This document shows, piece by piece, positions 1 to 4,787 of a stretch of DNA of 6,788 nucleotides; position 1 is the first letter of the stretch, and each line of letters starts with the position of its first letter. Origin of the DNA: an uncultured Angelakisella sp. (GTDB lineage Bacteria; Bacillota; Clostridia; Oscillospirales; Ruminococcaceae). The notes beneath the pieces are model-generated. The model was not told the DNA's origin. It searched no databases and saw only the letters and a list, made by a program, of their open reading frames with translations. Position numbers and translations under genes: made by a program. Location: positions 1-6,788 of the forward strand of contig CALGIL010000099.1 in assembly GCA_937914895.1 (NCBI GenBank). Direction: 5' to 3'.

Positions 1-89
1 CGGGTTGGACCCGTAGCTGCTGATGCCCGCGGTGTGGGGCGGCTTTGCCCCATGCCCCCGCATCACTGGCATTATAAGCAGCAGAAAGA

Positions 90-125
90 AAAGGAGCAGG
101 CCCCCATGAAAGGGCCTGCTCCTTT
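90..125 (-). terminator. Rho-independent terminator of the DUF378 gene
   Basis: A perfect 14-bp inverted repeat (90-103 with 112-125) encloses an 8-nt loop. Read on the minus strand, the stem runs into TTTTCTTTC, the U-rich tail expected of an intrinsic terminator. It lies 46 bp past the DUF378 stop codon. The plus strand has only a short TTT tail, so it may work weakly in both directions and also close a plus-strand gene that ends left of the window. Confidence 0.85.
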
Positions 126-170
126 GACGAAAGGAAAGGATAGAAAGATCCTATATGCCGACCGGCCGCC

Positions 171-371
171 TCAGGTGTGGTCCCGGCCCCTGTCGCGGAA
201 CAGAAGGGAAATGCACCAGACGCCCCCCACGGCCACCAGGGTATAGATGACCCGGGAAAGAACCGAGCCGGCGCCGAACAGCATGGCGATAAGGTCCAGC
301 TGAAAAAGGCCGACACAGCCCCAGTTGAGCGCCCCAATGATGACCAGGATCAGCGCAAGTTTGTCCCACAT
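171..371 (-). CDS. DUF378 family small membrane protein
   Basis: This 66-residue protein matches the DUF378 (YuzA-like) family, whose biochemical role is unknown. The family signature is visible: a basic/hydrophobic N-terminus followed by the segment IIGALNWGCVGLFQLDLIA at about residues 11-29, where the xGALNWGxVGLF core is diagnostic. Two hydrophobic segments (about 5-25 and 37-58) predict a two-pass membrane protein with a short charged C-terminal tail (RDRGRDHT). The ATG at 371 was chosen because AGAAGG lies 8 nt upstream; a GTG at 380 would overlap that ribosome binding site and add three residues. The gene is monocistronic, divergent from the PHP gene, and closed by a strong terminator. 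Family assignment is firm; function is not known. Confidence 0.85.
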   Translation of the reverse strand: MWDKLALILVIIGALNWGCVGLFQLDLIAMLFGAGSVLSRVIYTLVAVGGVWCISLLFRDRGRDHT

Positions 372-499
372 GGGGTACACCTTCTTTCTCTGCTTGGTTC
401 CCCCCTATTTTTTCCGGCCCGGGCAAAACTATGCGCGGGCCCGGGGCTTTTTTGTCCGCCGCAATTCCCGGATAAGGGGTATACTTTTACCGGCGCCCA

Positions 500-508
500 T
501 GCTACAAT
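500..508 (+). promoter_or_regulatory. Extended -10 promoter for the PHP-Lrp-aminotransferase run
   Basis: TGCTACAAT matches the extended -10 form (TGnTATAAT) of a vegetative sigma-A promoter with one mismatch. No good -35 hexamer is seen at 16-18 bp upstream, which is tolerable for extended -10 promoters. The predicted start near 515 gives a leader of about 50 nt before the PHP start codon at 566. This is inferred from sequence only. Confidence 0.5.
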
Positions 509-565
509 AGCCTGTAAATAACAATGCGCGTGCCCGGCCTCCGCCGGGATGGGAGAGGCGGTGCC

Positions 566-1381
566 ATGAAGCTCAATCTCTTCGACAGCCATGTCCACAC
601 CGACAATTCCTACGACGGCGTCCATTCCATCGCCTACCTATGCGAGCGGGCGGTGGCCGCCGGCGTCATGGGCATTGCCGTCACGGACCACTACAACTGC
701 GACGTGGCCGACCGGTACCACATGGACGTCCGCCTGCGCCAGTCGGTCTTTGATGTGGAGCGGGCCCGCCTTGCCTTTGGCGACAGCTTATACATCGCCA
801 TGGGGGTGGAGCTGGGCCAGGGCCACCTGTACCCCGGGCAGAGCCGGGAGGTGCTGGCCGGCGCCCCCTTTGATTTTGTGCTGGGCACCGTCCATTGCGA
901 CGACAGCGGCCGGCGCATAGAGGAAATTGATTTTGACAGCCCCCAGGTGGTGGTGTCCCGGGTGATGGAGGGGTACTTCCGCGTCTGTCTGGAGATGTGC
1001 CGCTGGGGGCAGTTTGACTCCCTGGCCCACTTGGGCTACCCCCAGCGGATCATCTGGGGCCGGTACCGCATCCCCGTGGACCTTGCCGCCTACCGGGAGA
1101 TGATCGAGGAGGTCCTGCGGGAGCTCATCCGTCAGGGAAAGGCCCTGGAGCTGAACACCGGCGGCCTGCGCATGGGCCTTGGCAGGACCATCCCCGGGCC
1201 GGAGGTCTTCCGCTGGTATAAGGACCTGGGGGGAGAGCTTGTCACCCTGGGCAGCGACGCCCACAGGGCGGAAAGCCTGGCCTATGAATTTGACACCGCC
1301 ATGGACCTTTTAACGGCCCTTGGGTATGAATACTTTGCCTTTTTTAAGGAGCGCAGGCCCGTGATGCTCAGGCTGATTTAG
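566..1381 (+). CDS. PHP-domain phosphohydrolase, HisJ (histidinol-phosphatase) family
   Basis: The 271-residue product has the full metal-binding set of the PHP superfamily in HisJ order: HVH (H9, H11) in DSHVHTDNSYDG, TDH (D41, H42), GVELG (E82), GTVH (H110), AHLGYP (H155), and GSDAH (D231, H233). ELNTGG (195-200) is another family motif. Members use a metal cluster to hydrolyse phosphoesters; true HisJ converts histidinol phosphate to histidinol in histidine synthesis. Length matches HisJ (about 270). The ATG at 566 was chosen because GGGAGAGG ends 7 nt upstream; an in-frame ATG at 524 would add 14 residues before the conserved start and lacks such a site. It is the first gene of a probable three-gene run, 34 bp before the Lrp gene. 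The PHP fold is certain. The substrate is not, because many HisJ-like proteins in Clostridia are uncharacterised. Confidence 0.87.
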   Translation: MKLNLFDSHVHTDNSYDGVHSIAYLCERAVAAGVMGIAVTDHYNCDVADRYHMDVRLRQSVFDVERARLAFGDSLYIAMGVELGQGHLYPGQSREVLAGAPFDFVLGTVHCDDSGRRIEEIDFDSPQVVVSRVMEGYFRVCLEMCRWGQFDSLAHLGYPQRIIWGRYRIPVDLAAYREMIEEVLRELIRQGKALELNTGGLRMGLGRTIPGPEVFRWYKDLGGELVTLGSDAHRAESLAYEFDTAMDLLTALGYEYFAFFKERRPVMLRLI

Positions 1382-1385
1382 CCTG
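1369..1385 (+). other. Short inverted repeat spanning the PHP stop codon
   Basis: CAGGCT-GATTT-AGCCTG is a perfect 6-bp inverted repeat covering the PHP stop codon, followed by an A-rich tract (ACAAAATAAAAAC) just before the Lrp ribosome binding site. There is no T-run, so it is not a convincing terminator. Its place directly before an Lrp-type gene would suit an autoregulatory site or a weak processing hairpin. Neither role is shown by the sequence. Confidence 0.25.
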
Positions 1386-1415
1386 TGACAAAATAAAAAC
1401 ATGGAGGGAAACGCA

Positions 1416-1895
1416 ATGAACGAAACACTGCTCCGGCTTTTGGAAGACAACGCCCGGCTGACCAATGACGAACTGGCGGCCATGACGGGGATGACCCCCG
1501 ACGCGGTGGCGGCGGAGCTTGCGGCCCTTCGCAAGGCGGGGGTCATCCTGGGCTACAAGACCATTGTGGACTGGGAAAAGACCGACCGGGACCTTTGCAC
1601 CGCCCGCATCGAGATTAAGGTCACCCCCAAAAGCGGCATGGGCTTTGAGGAGATTGCCGAGACCATCGCCCGGTTTGAGGAGGTGCAGTCGGTGTACCTC
1701 ATGAGCGGCGGGTACGACCTGGCCGTGACCGTCAACGGAAAAAGCTTTAAGGAAGTGGCCCTGTTTGTGGCCCATCGCCTGGCCCCCCTGGGTTCGGGGG
1801 AATCCACCGCCACCCACTTTGGGCTGAAGAAGTACAAGGAAAAGGGCGTCCTGGCCGCCGGCCAGCCGGAGGACCAGCGGGAGGCGATGGGATGA
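1416..1895 (+). CDS. Lrp/AsnC family transcriptional regulator
   Basis: This 159-residue protein has the two-domain Lrp/AsnC layout. Residues 4-50 form a winged helix-turn-helix: LLEDNARLTNDELAAMTG, a recognition helix around 27-38, then LRKAGVILGYKTIVDW. Residues 61-140 form the RAM (ligand-sensing, oligomerising) domain, including the SGGYDLAVTV strand-turn (97-106) where family members bind amino-acid effectors. The start at 1416 is favoured over an ATG at 1401 because GGAGGG sits at 1403-1408, 7 nt upstream; the earlier ATG overlaps that site. Its stop overlaps the aminotransferase start (ATGA at 1892-1895), so the two are probably co-translated. The pair recalls the AlaR-AlaT (YugG-YugH) arrangement of Bacillus subtilis, where the regulator controls an adjacent aminotransferase gene. 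Local control of the aminotransferase, with an amino acid as signal, is inferred. Confidence 0.9.
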   Translation: MNETLLRLLEDNARLTNDELAAMTGMTPDAVAAELAALRKAGVILGYKTIVDWEKTDRDLCTARIEIKVTPKSGMGFEEIAETIARFEEVQSVYLMSGGYDLAVTVNGKSFKEVALFVAHRLAPLGSGESTATHFGLKKYKEKGVLAAGQPEDQREAMG

Positions 1896-3073
1896 TGGAC
1901 TACACGGGTATTCTGTCCGCCTGCGCCCAGGAGATTAAACCCTCGGGTATCCGCAAGTTCTTTGACCTGGCGGCCACCATGGAGGGGGTCATCTCCCTGG
2001 GGGTGGGGGAGCCGGACTTTCAGACGCCGTACAGCATCCGCCGCGCGGGCATCGAATCCCTGGAAAAAGGCCGCACCTGGTACACCGCCAACGCCGGCCT
2101 GCCGGCGCTGCGGCAGGAGATTGCGGGGTACCTGGCCCGGCGGTTCGGCCTGGACTACGACAGCCAGCGGGAGATTTTGGTGACGGTGGGCGGCAGCGAG
2201 GCCATCGACCTGTGCGTCCGCGCCCTGGTCAACCCCGGCGAGGAGGTGCTCATCCCCCAGCCCAGCTTTGTCTGCTACGACCCCATCACCCGGCTGGCCG
2301 GCGGGGTGCCGGTGCCCCTTGTCACCAGGGCCGAGGACGGCTTTCGCCTGACTCCCCAGGCCCTGCGGGCGGCCATCACCCCAAAGACCAAGCTGCTTAT
2401 CTTCCCCTACCCCAACAACCCCACCGGCGCTATTATGAAGCGGGAGCACCTGGAGGGCATTGCGGAGGTGCTGCGGGACACCGGCGTCATGGTGCTGTCC
2501 GATGAAATTTACGCCGAGCTTACTTACGAGGACCGCCATGTGTCCATTGCGTCCCTGCCCGGGATGCGGGAGCGAACGGTGGTGGTCAACGGGTTTTCCA
2601 AGGCCTACGCCATGACGGGCTGGCGGCTGGGCTACGCCGCGGCCCCGGCCCCGGTGCTGTCGGTGATGACCAAGCTGCACCAGTTTGCCGTCATGTGCGC
2701 CCCCACCGTCAGCCAGTACGCCGCCATCGAGGCCATGCGCCACTGCGACGACGAGATCACCCGCATGGCGGTGCAGTTTGGCATGCGCCGGGGGCTGATG
2801 GTCAGCTCCCTCAACCGCATGGGGCTTACCTGCTTCCAGCCTCTGGGCGCCTTTTATGTCTTTCCCAGCGTCCGGTCCACGGGCATGACCTCGGAGAAAT
2901 TCTGCGCCCGGCTGCTGGAGGAGCAGAAGGTGGCGGTGGTGCCCGGCAACGCCTTTGGCGACTGCGGCGAGGGCTTTGTCCGCATCTCCTACTCCTACGG
3001 GGTGGACCACCTCATCGAGGCCCTGGGCCGCATCGAGGCGTTTGTCGGGGGGCTGAGGGCAGATAACAATTAA
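1892..3073 (+). CDS. PLP-dependent aminotransferase, class I/II (AspC/AlaT/PatA-like)
   Basis: The 393-residue product is a complete fold-type I aminotransferase, which moves an amino group between an amino acid and a 2-oxo acid in the cytosol using pyridoxal phosphate. Visible motifs are GVGEPDFQTP near the N-terminus, YTANAGLPALRQ, PNNPTG (174-179, with the PLP-contacting Asn), SDEIY (D204 and Y207 contact the cofactor), SKAYAMTGWRLG with the Schiff-base lysine K237, and FVRISYS with the carboxylate-binding arginine R364. The ribosome binding site GGAGG lies 7 nt before ATG 1892; a second ATG follows directly. It overlaps the Lrp gene by 4 bp. The last codons (ADNN, stop) lie within the left arm of an inverted repeat, suggesting a changed C-terminus. 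Substrate is unresolved: alanine, aspartate or aromatic amino acids are possible, and HisC-like activity is worth testing because of the HisJ-type neighbour. Confidence 0.92.
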   Translation: MMDYTGILSACAQEIKPSGIRKFFDLAATMEGVISLGVGEPDFQTPYSIRRAGIESLEKGRTWYTANAGLPALRQEIAGYLARRFGLDYDSQREILVTVGGSEAIDLCVRALVNPGEEVLIPQPSFVCYDPITRLAGGVPVPLVTRAEDGFRLTPQALRAAITPKTKLLIFPYPNNPTGAIMKREHLEGIAEVLRDTGVMVLSDEIYAELTYEDRHVSIASLPGMRERTVVVNGFSKAYAMTGWRLGYAAAPAPVLSVMTKLHQFAVMCAPTVSQYAAIEAMRHCDDEITRMAVQFGMRRGLMVSSLNRMGLTCFQPLGAFYVFPSVRSTGMTSEKFCARLLEEQKVAVVPGNAFGDCGEGFVRISYSYGVDHLIEALGRIEAFVGGLRADNN

Positions 3074-3169
3074 CAGAGAACAAGGAACAACGGTGGAGCT
3101 GTGCAAATCAGAAGGCTTCATCGCGCCTTGCGCGATTCCAACATTGTTATCGGTTCATTGTCAATTGTT
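3065..3169. repeat. MITE-like imperfect inverted repeat (~105 bp)
   Basis: A 28-nt left arm (3065-3092, AACAATTAACAG...) matches the reverse complement of the right arm (3142-3169) at 20 of 28 positions without gaps. The 49-bp centre holds a perfect 6-bp hairpin, ATCGCG-CCTTG-CGCGAT (3120-3136). The arms are rich in AACAAT/ATTGTT and far more AT-rich than the flanking genes, pointing to a different origin. No transposase is encoded, as expected for a miniature element. The left arm supplies the aminotransferase stop codon. There is no T-run, so it is not a standard terminator. That it is a mobile repeat is inferred from one copy. Confidence 0.5.
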
Positions 3170-3192
3170 CATTGCAGGAAGTTTGTTCGCTG

Positions 3193-3221
3193 GTATATTC
3201 TTCCTTTTCTCCGTCCATACT
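3193..3221 (+). promoter_or_regulatory. Putative sigma-F promoter of spoIIR
   Basis: GTATA (3193-3197), a 15-nt spacer and GTCCATACT (3213-3221) fit the known forespore sigma-F pattern (-35 GYATA-like, -10 GGnnAnAnT) with one mismatch, the second G of the -10. Transcription would start near 3228, leaving a leader of about 27 nt with the ribosome binding site. spoIIR is a known sigma-F target in Bacillus and relatives, so position and identity agree. GTCCA-TACTG-TGGAC (3213-3227) is also a small inverted repeat over the -10. Confidence 0.6.
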
Positions 3222-3254
3222 GTGGACAGGACAACACGGAAAGGACGAAGACAA

Positions 3255-3860
3255 ATGAACAAACGGGATAAATGGGACGTCATCCTCATTGCGGGACTGC
3301 TTATCGCCATGGTGATTTCTCCCCTGGCCGTCTTTGGCGGCAGGTGCGCCGGCGTCCGCGGCCAGGTGCTGCGGCTGCACATCATCGCCAACTCCGACAG
3401 TGCGGAGGACCAGGCCATTAAGCTGCGGGTGCGGGACGCCCTGCTGGAGGAACTGGGCGGCCAGCTGGGCGGGGCCCAAAGCCTGGACGAGGCCCGGTAC
3501 ATCGCCGCGGAAAATTTGGACCGGGCGGAGGAGATTGCCCGCCGGACGCTGTCCGAAGCGGGGCGGGACGACCCGGTGTGCGCCCAGACGGTGCGGATGT
3601 ATTTTGATACCCGGGACTACGACGGCGCCATCCTGCCCGCCGGGGAGTACGACGCCCTGCGGGTGACCATTGGAGAAGCAAAAGGCCGCAACTGGTGGTG
3701 CGTCATGTTCCCGCCTCTGTGCATCCCCGCCGCCGCCCGGCAGGCGGGGGAGGAGGAGACAAAGGAGATTTTGCTGCTGGAGGAGGAGCCCAACTATAAG
3801 CTGGCCTTTTGGTCGGTGGAGGCGGTGGAACGCCTTTTGGACCGCCTGGAGCAGGAATAA
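3255..3860 (+). CDS. spoIIR: Stage II sporulation protein R (SpoIIR)
   Basis: This 201-residue protein is SpoIIR, the forespore-to-mother-cell signal of endospore formation. It is made under sigma-F in the forespore, crosses the forespore membrane and triggers the protease SpoIIGA to cleave pro-sigma-E in the mother cell. A signal/anchor segment lies at residues 8-28. Family hallmarks follow: LRLHIIANSDSAEDQAIKLR (39-58) and RNWWCVMFPPLC (145-156, with N146, W147, W148, C149). Length fits the family (about 200). The ATG at 3255 has AAGGA 9 nt upstream and lies just after the sigma-F-like promoter. The frame stays open to a GTG at 3093, but that stretch lies inside an inverted repeat and has no family resemblance. 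It is monocistronic, with its own terminator. The identification is very secure. Confidence 0.96.
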   Translation: MNKRDKWDVILIAGLLIAMVISPLAVFGGRCAGVRGQVLRLHIIANSDSAEDQAIKLRVRDALLEELGGQLGGAQSLDEARYIAAENLDRAEEIARRTLSEAGRDDPVCAQTVRMYFDTRDYDGAILPAGEYDALRVTIGEAKGRNWWCVMFPPLCIPAAARQAGEEETKEILLLEEEPNYKLAFWSVEAVERLLDRLEQE

Positions 3861-3872
3861 AGAAATCAAAAG

Positions 3873-3899
3873 CGGGACCGGAGCGGCGCTCCGGTCCCG
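3873..3899 (+). terminator. Rho-independent terminator of spoIIR
   Basis: A perfect 12-bp GC-rich stem (3873-3884 with 3888-3899) with a 3-nt GGC loop begins 12 bp after the spoIIR stop. It is preceded by an A-rich stretch and followed by TTTG. The U-tract is short, but stem strength and position support termination. It isolates spoIIR from the GNAT gene. Confidence 0.75.
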
Positions 3900-3945
3900 T
3901 TTGTCCCCCCGGGGGAATTCTTTGCTGGTTTTGCCGCCGCCAATG

Positions 3946-3954
3946 TGTTACAAT
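3946..3954 (+). promoter_or_regulatory. Extended -10 promoter of the GNAT gene
   Basis: TGTTACAAT is an extended -10 element with one mismatch to TGnTATAAT, located after the spoIIR terminator and 33 bp before the GNAT start codon. No convincing -35 box is at the usual spacing. It is nearly the same element as the one before the PHP gene, TGCTACAAT. Confidence 0.5.
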
Positions 3955-3987
3955 ATAGACAAACCGAACAGGGGGAGGGGCTTGCCC

Positions 3988-4560
3988 GTGAAGCTGAAGG
4001 AGCTGGACGACGCCGAGGTGCGGCAGGTATACAGGACCCACCTGACCCAGGATTTTCCCGCGGCCGAGCGCAAGCCCCTGCGGGCCATCCGGTCCCTGCG
4101 CAGGCGGGGCCTTTACGACTGCTATGCCATGACCCAGGGGGAGACGGTGCTTTCCTACGCCTTTTTCTGCCAGCGGGGCGACTGGTGCCTGCTGGATTAC
4201 TTTGCCGTGTGCGCCCCCTTTCGGGGGAAGGGCACCGGCACCCGGATGATGGAGGCCCTGCGTTTTTTGCTGCCCCACATGGGCATTTTGGCCGAGGTGG
4301 AGGACCCCGGCCAGGCGGCCACCCCCGGGGAAAAGCACACCCGCCTGCGGCGCATCGCCTTTTACGAGCGCCTGGGCTTTCTCATGACCGGCATCCGGGT
4401 CCGGCTGTTTTCGGTGGATTACCGCATCATGGCCTGGCGGACGGAGTATTCCTCCCCCTCCGACGGGGAGCTATACGACGTTTTGGCCGGCCTTTACCAG
4501 GCGATGATGGGCGAGCACACGGGGCCCTTCCTCAGGATGAGCCTGGATGGGGCGGAATAA
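3988..4560 (+). CDS. GNAT family N-acetyltransferase
   Basis: The 190-residue product has the GNAT acetyl-CoA fold. Motif A is DYFAVCAPFRGKGTGTRMMEAL, with the R-x-x-G-x-G pyrophosphate loop at R79-G84. Motif B is AFYERLGF, with Y126 in the position of the general-acid tyrosine. Such enzymes acetylate an amine on a small molecule, peptide or protein; nothing here identifies the substrate. The start is the GTG at 3988, because GGAGGGG ends 7 nt upstream; a TTG at 3982 would be only 1 nt from that site. Upstream in-frame sequence overlaps spoIIR and its terminator and is not coding. About 45 residues after motif B (LFSVDYRIMAWRTEY onward) form a C-terminal extension that I do not recognise. The gene appears monocistronic and converges on the GGDEF gene. 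Confidence 0.85.
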   Translation: MKLKELDDAEVRQVYRTHLTQDFPAAERKPLRAIRSLRRRGLYDCYAMTQGETVLSYAFFCQRGDWCLLDYFAVCAPFRGKGTGTRMMEALRFLLPHMGILAEVEDPGQAATPGEKHTRLRRIAFYERLGFLMTGIRVRLFSVDYRIMAWRTEYSSPSDGELYDVLAGLYQAMMGEHTGPFLRMSLDGAE

Positions 4561-4599
4561 AGCGCAAAAATTCCCTCTTGAGAAGATGAAAAGGCGTCC

Positions 4600-4787
4600 G
4601 GGCCGGGCCCAAGGGAGGGCATAAGTTTTCCCACTAAGGTGGTCCTTCAGGGGCCGGACGGAAGGCATGGGCCGGACCGAAGGGCAGGCACAGGTTTTTC
4701 CACTAAGGTCGGCCCTTCAGGGGCCGGGCGGAAGGCATGGGCCGGACCGAAGGGCGGGCATAAGTTTTCTCACCAAGGTCGGCCTTC
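4600..4787. repeat. Tandem ~70-bp stem-forming repeat, 2.7 copies
   Basis: Units lie at 4600-4668 (69 bp), 4669-4738 (70 bp) and 4739-4787 (partial, 49 bp), contiguous and roughly 85% alike by eye. The shared core is CACTAAGGT (CACCAAGGT in unit 3) after a T-run, then GG(T/C)C(C)TTCAGGGGCCGG in the two full units. In unit 2, GGGCCGGACC (4669-4678) pairs with GGTCGGCCC (4707-4715) with one bulged base, and unit 3 keeps the pairing (4740-4748 with 4777-4784). GGCCC-TTCAG-GGGCC (4711-4725) is a second hairpin. The array fills the gap between convergent genes and ends at the GGDEF stop codon. The unit length is not a multiple of three, so it is not a coding repeat. Function is unknown; transcript 3'-end formation or a dispersed structural repeat are possible. 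Confidence 0.8.

Noticed and set aside
1..63. Possible start of a minus-strand gene running off the left edge (ATG at 63), with TATAAT at 71-76 on that strand
   Set aside because: There is no ribosome binding site before the ATG, no -35 box, and only 21 codons are visible. It cannot be supported.
415..448. GC-rich inverted repeat (GGCCCG with CGGGCC) followed by TTTTTT on the plus strand, considered as a terminator
   Set aside because: No plus-strand gene lies upstream of it, the stem is only 6 bp with a 14-nt loop, and the T-run is separated from the stem by several bases.
1553..3121. A 522-codon open frame on the minus strand opposite the Lrp and aminotransferase genes
   Set aside because: It is a GC-driven shadow of two clearly recognised plus-strand genes. 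Its product is Gly/His/Gln-rich, low-complexity and matches no family I know.
3093..3254. In-frame 54-residue N-terminal extension of SpoIIR from a GTG
   Set aside because: It crosses the inverted-repeat element and the sigma-F-like promoter, has no good ribosome binding site, and does not resemble SpoIIR proteins.
3670..3987. Long N-terminal extension of the GNAT protein
   Set aside because: It overlaps spoIIR out of frame and reads through its terminator. The GTG at 3988 has a well-spaced GGAGGGG.
4600..4787. Tandem repeat considered as a CRISPR array
   Set aside because: The units are contiguous, about 70 bp and imperfect, with no unique spacers of regular length and no cas genes in the window.
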